The notes under the pieces: generated by a model
The model's database searches: none
What the model saw: only the letters and a program-made list of their open reading frames with translations
Told to the model about the DNA's origin: nothing
Part shown: piece after piece, positions 7,711-14,787 of the stretch
Position numbering within the stretch: position 1 is the stretch's first letter
How the letters are laid out: each line of letters starts with the position of its first letter
Program-made: the position numbers and the translations under genes
NCBI GenBank assembly: GCA_020201015.1
Contig: JAIVHN010000024.1
Location: 1 to 18,023, forward strand
Direction: 5' to 3'
Origin: Spirochaeta sp.
Lineage (GTDB): Bacteria; Spirochaetota; Spirochaetia; DSM-27196; SLAA01
DNA: 18,023 bases

Positions 7711-8127
7711 CTATATGTCCTCGACCGCGTTTGCGGCTGTAGCGTGAACGTCGTTGTGTGAGGCAAATCGATCAAAAAACTCTTGTGAGGGCAGGTAGTT
7801 GGTTTCATCAAATAGTTTTCCCTCTTTGTAGTAGCGAACATAAGGAACGTGATGATTGCCCCATACTTTTTCTTTGAACTTTCGAAACTTCTTGAATAAC
7901 GGCGACTTGTCATATACGAAACAGGGTACAGAGAGTTCATATGCCTGTGGTTCTGCTTTGTGCGCCGCGGCCGTGAGCCAGGTATCCATAGATTTCCACT
8001 GCGGGCACCAGCCCTGTGTTAAAATCACTGCGACGTTCGGATACGCCCCAATTACGTCATCCGGCAGCTCTCCGTGGTCAAGTGCATGTTGAATGTGTTC
8101 TTCATGTAACTCACTGCGGTGCATCAT
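7711..8127 (-). CDS. Thioredoxin-fold protein with single-cysteine CPQW motif
   Basis: A 138-residue cytoplasmic protein. Residues about 32-46 (VAVILTQGWCPQWKS) form a beta strand followed by a thioredoxin-like active site in which only the first Cys (Cys41) is kept. VPYVRYYKEGKLFDE (about 94-108) fits the cis-proline strand and following turn of thioredoxins. The only other Cys is in VPCFVY (Cys69). Without a CxxC it cannot act as an ordinary dithiol thioredoxin. A monothiol, peroxidase-like or thiolation-sensing role is conceivable but inferred. The start has AGGGAG 7 nt upstream, and there are two consecutive ATG codons. It sits between an ArsR regulator and a gamma-carbonic anhydrase on the same strand. 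The fold call is moderate; the coding call is firm. Confidence 0.8.
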   Translation of the reverse strand: MMHRSELHEEHIQHALDHGELPDDVIGAYPNVAVILTQGWCPQWKSMDTWLTAAAHKAEPQAYELSVPCFVYDKSPLFKKFRKFKEKVWGNHHVPYVRYYKEGKLFDETNYLPSQEFFDRFASHNDVHATAANAVEDI

Positions 8128-8141
8128 ACATTTGCTCCCTT

Positions 8142-8169
8142 AGTAAATGTCTTTTAGTCAATGTCTTTG
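8142..8169. repeat. Tandem 14-bp direct repeat upstream of the CPQW gene
   Basis: AGTAAATGTCTTTT and AGTCAATGTCTTTG are adjacent copies matching at 12 of 14 positions. They lie between arsR and the thioredoxin-like gene, just upstream of its Shine-Dalgarno. A repeat of this kind could be a regulator binding site, with ArsR the obvious candidate. This is inferred from position only. Confidence 0.5.
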
Positions 8170-8213
8170 TCTCGTGTCCGGTCAATTATGTCGACGGGTT
8201 ATCAAGCTACCCG

Positions 8214-8543
8214 TTATGCATTTTCTGTTAAGCAAGCGACCTGCCTCTCAAGTTGCCGGTGAGCAATCTCGCCAATGCAGGCAACACATTTCACTATGCA
8301 CTCATCCGCGAGTGAGTAGTGAACCATGGTTCCATCCTTTCTACTTTCTACCAGACCCGCATGTTTGAGAATTGAAAGGTGCTTGGACACGGTCGAGGTG
8401 TCTGCACCTACAAGCTCGGTCAATTCACACACACAGTAATCCTGTAGGTTGAGCTTTTCAATAATAAAGAGTCGTGTAGGATGTGCCAGTGCTTTGAGGA
8501 TTCGGGCTTTTGCCTCAATCCGGTAGCGTTCGCTATTTGTCAT
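8214..8543 (-). CDS. ArsR/SmtB-family metal- or redox-responsive repressor
   Basis: A 109-residue winged-helix regulator. After AKARILKALAHPTRLFIIEKL comes YCVCEL (Cys37, Cys39), which sits in the helix where ArsR-type proteins bind As(III)/Sb(III). The recognition helix-turn-helix is LVGADTSTVSKHLSILKHAG (about 44-63), then the wing KDGTMVHYSL. A second Cys group (Cys82, Cys86, Cys89, Cys104) lies in the C-terminal helix and could add metal or thiol sensing. The frame extends upstream to a TTG at 8606, but ATG 8543 fits family starts and lies exactly where a leaderless transcript would begin. The - strand neighbours are a single-Cys thioredoxin-fold gene and a gamma-carbonic anhydrase, 86 bp downstream. 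No arsenic pump or reductase is present, so a thiol or metal stress signal is as likely as arsenite. Confidence 0.92.
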   Translation of the reverse strand: MTNSERYRIEAKARILKALAHPTRLFIIEKLNLQDYCVCELTELVGADTSTVSKHLSILKHAGLVESRKDGTMVHYSLADECIVKCVACIGEIAHRQLERQVACLTENA

Positions 8544-8549
8544 ATGGGG

Positions 8550-8579
8550 AATATAGCCAATTAATGGAGCTTTCGTCCA
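8550..8579 (-). promoter_or_regulatory. Candidate arsR promoter, leaderless geometry
   Basis: On the - strand TGGACG (8579-8574) and TATATT (8555-8550) are 18 bp apart. Six bases separate TATATT from the ATG, so the A of the start codon falls at +1. The spacer contains an imperfect palindrome (CCATTAATTGG), which could be the site for autorepression. Confidence 0.55.
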
Positions 8580-8611
8580 GAGGTAGCAAACCTTCAGAGG
8601 TACCAAGGCGC

Positions 8612-8641
8612 TTGCCTTATTAGCGCTCAGCTCGGTATTCT
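8612..8641 (+). promoter_or_regulatory. Candidate promoter for the mrp-like gene
   Basis: TTGCCT (8612-8617) and TATTCT (8636-8641) are separated by 18 bp, each matching four of six consensus bases. They lie in the 123-bp divergent gap between arsR and the mrp-like gene, so ArsR could affect both directions. Confidence 0.4.
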
Positions 8642-8666
8642 CTGAGTAGTATCATAGGAGGAAAAC

Positions 8667-9825
8667 ATGAGCATTAGCGAACAGTCCGTAATGGATGCGC
8701 TGTCACATATCATTGATCCCGACTTCGGTCAGGACATTGTCTCGCTTGGGTTTGTTCGAAACTTGGAGATTGAAGGCCCACAGGTGAGCTTTGCGATCCA
8801 GCTTACTACGCCTGCGTGCCCTATTAAGGATCAATTCAAGACGCAGGCCGAGCAGCAGGTTGGAGCCATTCCCGGTGTTGAGTCGGTTAAGGTGGCTATG
8901 ACCAGTGCAGTTAAGAAACGCACGCCAAAAGTGGAAAACAGCGGACTGAAAGAAGTGCAATCAATCATTGCGGTTGCCTCCGGCAAGGGGGGGGTGGGCA
9001 AATCTACGGTTGCCGCATCTATCGCGCGGGAGCTGTCCGGCCGCGGGTATCGTGTGGGATTGCTTGACACCGATATTTTTGGGCCGTCGGTGCCGTCTCT
9101 CTTTAACCTACACGAGCAACAGCTGTATCCTCATCCTGGATCTGCCACCCGGCACTGGTGATATTCAGCTCACCATTACGCAGGCGGTTGAGCTTGGCGG
9201 CTCGGTCATTGTAACCACGCCGCAGGCACTGGCGTATGCCGATGTAATAAAAGGCATCATGATGTTTGATCGGGTAAACGTCCCGGTACTCGGCGTGATT
9301 GAGAATATGTCCTACTTCGATTGTGGAAACTGCAACACCCGGCACCGCATCTTTGGTGAAGGTGGTGCAAAGCGGTTATCGGAGCGGTTTGGAATTGATG
9401 TGCTGGCCGAGTTGCCGCTATCGCCGGAGCAGTATGGGGGTACACTTGAAGCGTCTCCCCAGAATACCGATGTCTCTCAGGCTGTCGATAACGTTATTCG
9501 CGCTCTGGGAAAAGCTAATCTGGAGGGCATCAAGCGCCCCGAGGTGGGGTACGACGCCGAATCGGTGCGGCTCTACTGGCGTGAGGAAGACCTTCGTATT
9601 GAGGTGCCAAACAAGATTTTGCGGCTTGACTGCCGCTGCGCCGCCTGCGTAGATGAGTATACTGGAGAAAAAAGGCTTGAGCCCGACTCAATTCCCGACG
9701 ACATCCATGCGGAGGATGTTCAAACGATTGGAAACTACGCCGTCGCAATAACCTGGAGTGATGGACATTCGAGCGGGTTTTTCTCGTACAAACAACTCCA
9801 AGAGCTTGCCGGTGTCGCCACATAA
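8667..9825 (+). pseudogene. Mrp/ApbC-type Fe-S cluster carrier ATPase with HCF101 architecture, internally deleted and frameshifted
   Basis: The intact family loads and transfers [4Fe-4S] clusters. Three parts can be read. First, DUF59/MIP18-like domain (residues 1-90), including DPDFGQDIVSLGFV. Second, Mrp P-loop ATPase with Walker A SGKGGVGKST and GLLDTDIFGPSVPSLF. Third, a C-terminal DUF971 domain with CRCAACVDEYTG and a WSDGHSSG motif. This order matches plant HCF101. Reading is broken: the first frame runs to a TGA at 9159-9161, whereas the rest (ILDLPPGTGD, the CGNC Fe-S motif and DUF971) is in another frame. About 50-60 residues normally found between the GPSVP and DLPPGTGD motifs are absent, so this is a deletion plus frameshift with the junction near 9118-9124, not a single-base error. 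AGGAGG (8656-8661) precedes the ATG. It could be true decay, a strain variant or an assembly fault. Confidence 0.85.
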
Positions 9826-9869
9826 GCATTATTCCGCCAAATAAACTTTAGCACTGAAGCCCGCGAAAT

Positions 9870-9897
9870 TTGACCTTTCGTGTGGTATTAGTACATT
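9870..9897 (+). promoter_or_regulatory. Candidate promoter for the lipoprotein/LysM pair
   Basis: TTGACC (9870-9875, five of six) and TACATT (9892-9897) are separated by 16 bp. A leader of about 75 nt, A/T-rich, leads to AAGGAG and the ATG at 9978. Confidence 0.5.
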
Positions 9898-9977
9898 ATA
9901 CAAAGGTAGAAAACTTGCTCTGACGAGAAAAATAACCGTCACAGTAGTAGCATGAGTAGAATTATAAGGAGAAGTGC

Positions 9978-10649
9978 ATGAAAAAAAGCACCAGGTACGC
10001 ATTGTTTGCTGCCGCGTTAGCGTTAGCGTTCACGGCCTGCGCAAGTGCGCCGGAGCCCGACCCCGAACCACTACCGCCCATAGAAACCGAGACGGAAACG
10101 TTGGAGGCACAGCGAGAGCAAGCCGAGATGCTGCGTCGGCAGATCGTGGACGCCGAGTTGTCACAGTACGCACCAGATGAATTTGACCAGGGCGATGAGC
10201 AGCTCGCTCTTGGCGATGAGCAACGTGAGCTGAACGCTGATGAGGCGCTTGCGCGTTATCGCGCGGCGTCAGAGAGCTATCGTCGAGTTATAGACCGCGC
10301 CTTTGAGGAGGTGGTTGATGTTGCTCGCAGCGATGCCGAGAGCGCGAAGAGTCAAGCCGACGAGGTGCGTGCACGGCGTGGCGCGCCGGAACCCTACGAG
10401 CAGGGTGAAGAACGCTACGCAACCGCAGAGAGCGCGCGCGACCAGCGCGAGTTCAATCCGTCGCTTGAGGGCTATCGTGGGGCTCTCGAATCATTCGAAG
10501 AGGCCTACGAGGTGGCGGCCGAACGTCGCGACCGAGCCCGAGAGGCTATGGACTCGGCAGATCGCGCAATAACGCAAACCGAGGATAGTACTCAGGAACT
10601 TGAGGACGAACTCGAAGACGAAGAAGATGAGCTTGAGGAAGAGGAATAA
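9978..10649 (+). CDS. Acidic repeat-containing lipoprotein
   Basis: A 223-residue predicted lipoprotein. It has a basic start MKKSTRY, a hydrophobic Ala/Leu segment and a lipobox-like FTAC with Cys21, followed by a Pro/Glu-rich linker. The body is strongly helical and acidic, likely coiled coil or TPR-like. It holds two related copies of about 47 residues, starting near residue 64 (YAPDEFDQGDEQLALG) and near 136 (APEPYEQGEERYATAE). Each ends in a Y-R-A/G-A-x-E-S-Y/F pattern. The tail after residue 200 is almost all Glu/Asp/Leu. AAGGAG (9966-9971) precedes the ATG. The LysM gene begins 12 bp downstream, with its Shine-Dalgarno over this stop codon, so the two are co-translated. A scaffold role in the periplasm or on the outer membrane is inferred; no enzyme motif is seen. 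Confidence 0.88.
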   Translation: MKKSTRYALFAAALALAFTACASAPEPDPEPLPPIETETETLEAQREQAEMLRRQIVDAELSQYAPDEFDQGDEQLALGDEQRELNADEALARYRAASESYRRVIDRAFEEVVDVARSDAESAKSQADEVRARRGAPEPYEQGEERYATAESARDQREFNPSLEGYRGALESFEEAYEVAAERRDRAREAMDSADRAITQTEDSTQELEDELEDEEDELEEEE

Positions 10650-10661
10650 GGAGAACCCCCG

Positions 10662-11336
10662 ATGAAAAAGAAATTAGCAATTTTGTGCGCACTTGGGTTG
10701 GTTCTTGCGGTATCGCTCCCTGCTCAGAATCTGCTCCGAGAAACATCCGAGTATCAACAGGCGCAGGATCTGCGCCAGCAAGCAGAGGAAGCCTTTGAAG
10801 AGGGTGAGTATAACCGAGCTGTAGAGTTATCGGCCGAGGCTGAAGATTATGCGCGACAAGCTGAGGTAGCTGCTCGACACCTATGGTGGGGCTACCGTGC
10901 GCGAAGTGCACGAACAAGGACGGAACGCGGTATAACTCGCGTGCGTAACATTGAAGAGCCATTAAATCACCCAGACCGCTTTGAAGAAGCGCAGGACAAG
11001 TTTGAAGAAGGTAGTGAACTCATAGAAGAAGAAGAGTTTGAAACCGCTTTTGATCTCTTCCAGGACGCGCTTGCGTTGCTCGACGGGCTGAGTGGTGACG
11101 AAGATGTGTTGCCCCAGTATTATACGGTGCGGCGTATTCCGGAAAAGCGTGATTCCTTTTGGCGCATAGCCGAGTATGACTTCGTATATGATGACGGCTT
11201 TGAATGGCAACGCTTGTATGAAGCAAACAAGGATGTAATACAGGATCCGGATAATCCGCGGCTAATCCAACCTGGTCAACGCCTCCGCATTCCTGAACGT
11301 GACGGTGAAACTCGTCGTGGTGAATGGCAGCCGTAA
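10662..11336 (+). CDS. Secreted TPR-like/LysM-domain protein
   Basis: A 224-residue exported protein. It has a signal peptide at residues 1-22 (MKKKLAILCALGLVLAVSLP, probable cleavage after AQ). A helical region follows with TPR-like units (QQAEEAFEEGEYNRAVELS and FEEGSELIEEEEFETAFDLF). The C-terminal domain begins YYTVRRIPEKRDSFWRIAEY and closes with NPRLIQPGQRLRIP, the pattern of a LysM domain, here with an insert between the first strand and helix. LysM binds the glycan of peptidoglycan, so this protein is likely anchored to the cell wall while its helical part contacts the neighbouring lipoprotein. AAGGAG (10648-10653) overlaps the upstream stop. Transcription ends at the terminator 30 bp downstream. 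Confidence 0.9.
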   Translation: MKKKLAILCALGLVLAVSLPAQNLLRETSEYQQAQDLRQQAEEAFEEGEYNRAVELSAEAEDYARQAEVAARHLWWGYRARSARTRTERGITRVRNIEEPLNHPDRFEEAQDKFEEGSELIEEEEFETAFDLFQDALALLDGLSGDEDVLPQYYTVRRIPEKRDSFWRIAEYDFVYDDGFEWQRLYEANKDVIQDPDNPRLIQPGQRLRIPERDGETRRGEWQP

Positions 11337-11365
11337 ACTGTTGTCTCAGTAAGAAGTAGCTACCC

Positions 11366-11405
11366 AATAGAGTCTGCGTGCAACGCGCAGGCTCTATTTT
11401 TTTTT
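11366..11405 (+). terminator. Strong intrinsic terminator
   Basis: AATAGAG-T-CTGCG (11366-11378) pairs with CGCAG-G-CTCTATT (11386-11398), a 13-bp stem with one G-U pair and a 7-nt loop. Nine T residues follow (11397-11405). It ends the lipoprotein/LysM unit. Confidence 0.95.
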
Positions 11406-11417
11406 GGTCTCTTTCAC

Positions 11418-11423
11418 TACACT
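11418..11423 (+). promoter_or_regulatory. Candidate -10 element for maeB, leaderless geometry
   Basis: TACACT is followed by exactly six bases and then the ATG at 11430, which would fall at +1. No convincing -35 is seen, because that position overlaps the end of the upstream terminator. There is no Shine-Dalgarno before the start. Confidence 0.45.
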
Positions 11424-11429
11424 TTACCT

Positions 11430-13751
11430 ATGGACAAAACCGAACGCAACGACGCACCTGAACCGGAGCATGAACGAGATTTTGGCGCCGAGGCGCTGTT
11501 CTATCATGAACATCCGGTGTCTGGTAAGCTTGAGATACACCCTACTAAACCGCTGACCTCACAGTATGACCTCTCGCTCGCGTATTCCCCAGGTGTAGCC
11601 GAGCCGTGTCGGGCAATTGCCAAGAATCCGGCGGAGTCGTATCGGTATACCGCGCGCGGAAACTTGGTTGCTGTAATCACCAACGGAACCGCGGTACTGG
11701 GCCTTGGCAACATTGGGCCGGTGGCCGCGAAGCCGGTAATGGAAGGTAAAGCGGTTCTCTTCAAGCAGTTTGGCGGCATAGATGTTTTTGATCTTGAGTT
11801 AGACTGCAACGATCCTGACAGGTTTGTGGAGGTTGTCAAAGCTCTTGAACCCACCTTTGGCGGAATCAATCTTGAGGACATTCGAGCACCTGAGTGTTTT
11901 GACATAGAACGTCGGCTCCGCGAAGAGTGCACAATCCCGGTGATGCATGACGACCAACACGGGACGGCGATTATTGCAGGGGCGGCCTTGCTGAACGCAG
12001 TTGAGGTTGCTGGTAAACGAATGGAGGATCTGCGCATCGTTGCTCTAGGGGCAGGGGCTGCCGGGATAGCCTGCCTGGGTTTCTTCCTGACCTTGGGGGT
12101 ACGCAGTGAGAATATCTTGCTGTTTGATAAAGATGGAGTGGTGAGCAGTAACGATACGGACTCCAATGATGCACGTTTCCCCTTTGCGACTACGAGAGTC
12201 GGTCTTGACTTAAAGGCTGCGCTTTCTGGCGCGGATATGCTTCTTGGCCTTTCTGCTGGTGGAATTGTTGAGCCTGAGCACCTTCAAGGTATGGCCTCTA
12301 ACCCAATCGTTTTCGCCCTTGCGAATCCTGACCCTGAGATCTCACGGGAACTTGCTGTATCAGCGCGCCCCGATGTGATCATGGCTACCGGCAGGTCGGA
12401 TGGTCCTAATCAAGTAAACAACGTACTTGGTTTTCCGTTTATTTTCCGGGGAGCCTTGGATGTTGTAGCCGACACTATCAATGAAGAGATGAAACTCGCC
12501 GCAGCGCATGCAATTGCCGGACTGGCGCGTGAACCGGTACCCGACTCGGTTCAAAGAGCCTACTTCCAACATGGCATTGAGTTCGGGCGTGACTATCTTA
12601 TTCCGAAGCCCCTTGACCCGCGCCTCCTTACCAGCGTTGCTCCGGCTGTCGCTCGTGCGGCAATGGAGTCCGGCGCAGCGCATGCCGCAATTGACGACTG
12701 GCGTGTCTATGAAAGTGAGCTGCTGGCTCGAGTAGGAATAGGGCAGAAGCTCATTACCGCTATTCAGAGCCAGGCGCGGCGAGACCCCAAGCGTGTGGTT
12801 TTTGCGGAGGCCGACTCATATAACGTTCTCAAGGCGGCGCAACTTGCCCGGGATCAGGGTATTGCGGAGCCGTACTTGTTAGGGAGCGAGGCTCGGATAT
12901 TGGATTTGATTGAGGAGCACGGTCTCGCGGGGCTTGCCGACTGCACGATGATTGAGCCGCGCGAAGAGCCGGAGCTCTGCGAGCAGTATGGAGAACTGCT
13001 GTACGAACTACGGCACCGAAAAGGTGTCACGCGTTACGATGCGGTAAAAATGATGACCGATCGTAACTACTTCGCCGCTGCGATGGTTGAGTTTGGCGAT
13101 GCGGATGCGATGATCTCAGGCGTTACCAAGGAGTATCCTAAAGTGATTCGGCCGGTACTCCATGTTATTGGGCCGGAAAAGCCGGGCGCTCGAGTAGCGA
13201 CAATGGATGTTATCACCAGTCGCCGAGGCACCTTCTTCTTTGCAGATACTGCGGTGAACCTCGATCCAAATGTTGAAGAACTAGTTGAAATTATCGAACT
13301 CACGGCTCGTACTGTGCGGCTGTTCGACACCGAGCCGGTCCTGGCTATGTTGTCCTATTCAAATTTTGGCTCGGTGCAGGGGGTTGAGGCGCTGCGTGCA
13401 CGCGACGCGGTAGCCCGTGCCAAGGAACGGTATCCAGATATTATCATTGATGGAGAGGTGCAGGCCAATGTCGCCCTTGACCAAGAACTCTTAGCAGAAA
13501 ACTATCCCTTTAGTCGACTTGTTGGGCATGATGTGAATACTTTGGTGTTTCCGAATCTTGGCGCGGGGAACATTGCGTACAAACTGCTTGGTGCCATTGG
13601 TGGTTGTGAGGTGCTAGGACCGGTACTTATGGGAATGAATCGACCCGTGCAGATTCTTCAGTTAGGCTCTTCAGTGCGAGAAATCTTTAATATGGTGGCG
13701 CTGTGTGTAGTTGAAGCGGGGCGACGTGAGTCGCCCGGAAAAGGCACATAA
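11430..13751 (+). CDS. maeB: NADP-dependent malic enzyme with phosphotransacetylase-like domain (MaeB type)
   Basis: A 773-residue two-domain enzyme, the usual length for MaeB. It decarboxylates malate to pyruvate with reduction of NAD(P), supplying NADPH and linking C4 acids to pyruvate. The malic domain starts [34 protein letters not shown] and [12 protein letters not shown] carry substrate and metal residues; [11 protein letters not shown] (about residue 208) is the dinucleotide-binding loop. From about residue 430 a phosphotransacetylase-like domain begins ([21 protein letters not shown]) and ends with [12 protein letters not shown]. In E. coli MaeB this domain is regulatory, sensing acetyl-CoA. 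The ATG has no Shine-Dalgarno and a TACACT lies 6 bp upstream, suggesting a leaderless mRNA. It converges with the YlbF gene, only 7 bp apart. Confidence 0.96.
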   Translation: MDKTERNDAPEPEHERDFGAEALFYHEHPVSGKLEIHPTKPLTSQYDLSLAYSPGVAEPCRAIAKNPAESYRYTARGNLVAVITNGTAVLGLGNIGPVAAKPVMEGKAVLFKQFGGIDVFDLELDCNDPDRFVEVVKALEPTFGGINLEDIRAPECFDIERRLREECTIPVMHDDQHGTAIIAGAALLNAVEVAGKRMEDLRIVALGAGAAGIACLGFFLTLGVRSENILLFDKDGVVSSNDTDSNDARFPFATTRVGLDLKAALSGADMLLGLSAGGIVEPEHLQGMASNPIVFALANPDPEISRELAVSARPDVIMATGRSDGPNQVNNVLGFPFIFRGALDVVADTINEEMKLAAAHAIAGLAREPVPDSVQRAYFQHGIEFGRDYLIPKPLDPRLLTSVAPAVARAAMESGAAHAAIDDWRVYESELLARVGIGQKLITAIQSQARRDPKRVVFAEADSYNVLKAAQLARDQGIAEPYLLGSEARILDLIEEHGLAGLADCTMIEPREEPELCEQYGELLYELRHRKGVTRYDAVKMMTDRNYFAAAMVEFGDADAMISGVTKEYPKVIRPVLHVIGPEKPGARVATMDVITSRRGTFFFADTAVNLDPNVEELVEIIELTARTVRLFDTEPVLAMLSYSNFGSVQGVEALRARDAVARAKERYPDIIIDGEVQANVALDQELLAENYPFSRLVGHDVNTLVFPNLGAGNIAYKLLGAIGGCEVLGPVLMGMNRPVQILQLGSSVREIFNMVALCVVEAGRRESPGKGT

Positions 13752-13758
13752 TTTTGTC

Positions 13759-14124
13759 TCAGCCGCAGCTGCTCGACCCCGTGGTTGCTGCAAAATCGAA
13801 ACCCAAAAGGGCTCCCATCTGCTGGTTGTGGGCACGCAGTTCCTCGACGAGAGAATTGCGACTAGTCACGTAGTCGGTGGTGATTGGGTGTTGATTGAGA
13901 TCTTTTTGCATGCTCTTCACCTGCTGTAGATCTTCATCCTGCAGCTCCCCGGCTGCTTGCTTGCTGTGATAGGCCTGCACCAGTTCGCCATACTCACGGC
14001 GCAGAGCGGCTATTTTTTCGTCATTCTCAAAAAGTTCCTGTGCCGTAAGATAACTCTGTACTCGGTCCTGTTGTTTGAGCGCCGTAGCAAAACCAACGGC
14101 TGCGGTCCGTAATGTATCATTCAT
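13759..14124 (-). CDS. YlbF-family protein with C-terminal cysteine, paralogue 1
   Basis: A 121-residue helical protein of the YlbF/YmcA (Com_YlbF, former DUF964) type. It shows the characteristic SYLTAQELFENDEKIAALRREYGELVQ helix and a Gln-rich central helix. In Bacillus subtilis YlbF and YmcA form a complex with YaaT (RicAFT) that carries Fe-S clusters and directs RNase Y-dependent mRNA processing. The tail ends SSSCG, a single terminal-region Cys. AAAGGAA lies about 10 nt before the ATG. The paralogue lies just upstream on the same strand, and the 100-bp gap has a palindrome but no clear promoter, so they may be one unit. Its stop is 7 bp from the convergent maeB stop. Partner proteins are not in the window. 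Confidence 0.85.
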   Translation of the reverse strand: MNDTLRTAAVGFATALKQQDRVQSYLTAQELFENDEKIAALRREYGELVQAYHSKQAAGELQDEDLQQVKSMQKDLNQHPITTDYVTSRNSLVEELRAHNQQMGALLGFDFAATTGSSSCG

Positions 14125-14146
14125 ACTAAAATATTCCTTTTAACTG

Positions 14147-14160
14147 AATCCAACTGGATT
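14147..14160. repeat. 14-bp palindrome upstream of YlbF paralogue 1
   Basis: AATCCA and TGGATT flank a 2-base centre. It lies 23 bp upstream of the - strand start at 14124, so it could be an operator, or an mRNA hairpin too short to terminate. No T-run follows. Confidence 0.35.
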
Positions 14161-14224
14161 GTGTTACTCTTTTCGGTTGGGAGACATTGTCAATTCAAAC
14201 AGCATGTTCAAGAATACAGCGCTA

Positions 14225-14629
14225 TCAGCCGCAACCACTTGAACAGCAGCTCCTGGGCGGCATTGCCAGAGTTGCATAGTCAAAGCCTAGTTCATCACCA
14301 ATGACCGTGTTCAGCTCCTTAAGGGTGTCGACAAGTTCTGTTTGCGCTTTGAAGTGTTCTGTCAGGGTAGCATTTTCCTGCACCTGCTGTTCCAGGTCCC
14401 TGACTCGCTGGATTTCCTCTGTAGAGCCTGCACCCCACTGTTGCTGAGCGGAGAGCTGTTGCTGTGCGTTCTGGAAAGCCTGAAAAAGACTTTGGGCATC
14501 TTGGTCTTTCTCAAATAGCTCAGCTGTTCGAATATACTCCCGGTATTCGGGACTCTCTACGACGGCTTCTGCAAAGTCTTTGGTCGCAGTATCAAGATCG
14601 GGCACGACGGCCGCGTTGTCTGAACTCAT
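14225..14629 (-). CDS. YlbF-family protein with cysteine-rich tail, paralogue 2
   Basis: A 134-residue paralogue of the downstream YlbF protein. The core segment is SPEYREYIRTAELFEKDQDA, then a long Gln-rich helix (AQQQLSAQQQWG), then LVDTLKELNTVIGDELGFDY. The tail SCCSSGCG has three Cys in seven residues and parallels the SSSCG tail of paralogue 1. This suggests shared metal, Fe-S or disulphide chemistry, which is inferred. The frame could start at ATG 14641, but ATG 14629 is chosen because GGAGG lies 5 nt upstream. A good promoter (14678-14706) and a hairpin leader precede it. Acting as a pair, the two proteins may form a heteromer as YlbF and YmcA do. Confidence 0.86.
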   Translation of the reverse strand: MSSDNAAVVPDLDTATKDFAEAVVESPEYREYIRTAELFEKDQDAQSLFQAFQNAQQQLSAQQQWGAGSTEEIQRVRDLEQQVQENATLTEHFKAQTELVDTLKELNTVIGDELGFDYATLAMPPRSCCSSGCG

Positions 14630-14641
14630 GTAATCCTCCAT

Positions 14642-14669
14642 TGCAGGGTTGATATCTATATATCCTGCA
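14642..14669 (-). promoter_or_regulatory. Leader hairpin just upstream of the YlbF paralogue 2 Shine-Dalgarno
   Basis: In the predicted 5' leader TGCAG pairs with CTGCA, and inside it GATAT pairs with ATATC around a 4-nt loop, with a 4-nt bulge on one side. The structure ends a few bases before GGAGG, so it could influence ribosome access. Confidence 0.4.
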
Positions 14670-14677
14670 TGACCTCA

Positions 14678-14706
14678 AACGTACACCGCTGCGCTGCTCC
14701 GGTCAA
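14678..14706 (-). promoter_or_regulatory. Candidate promoter for the ylbF pair
   Basis: On the - strand TTGACC (14706-14701) and TACGTT (14683-14678) are exactly 17 bp apart. The predicted start near 14671 gives a leader of about 42 nt containing a hairpin. Confidence 0.5.
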
Positions 14707-14787
14707 CCCGAAATACGTGCCTGGAGGGGCTGTTGGCTTGACCTATCGACCTTGAGCGCGCCAAAGTAGGGTATAGAGGAGGCGCAC

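Noticed and set aside
8544..8606. Longer ArsR protein from TTG 8606
   Set aside because: The 21 extra residues are unlike ArsR N-termini, and a promoter with its -10 at 8555-8550 lies inside that stretch.
8987..8994. Run of eight G as the cause of the mrp frameshift
   Set aside because: The frame is intact across the run: it encodes the Walker A SGKGGVGKST. The break lies about 130 bases downstream and involves missing sequence.
8968..9120. Open frame beginning at 8968 as a separate gene start for the second half of mrp
   Set aside because: Its first 50 residues are an out-of-frame reading of the ATPase region with no domain similarity. Homology begins only at ILDLPPGTGD near 9127.
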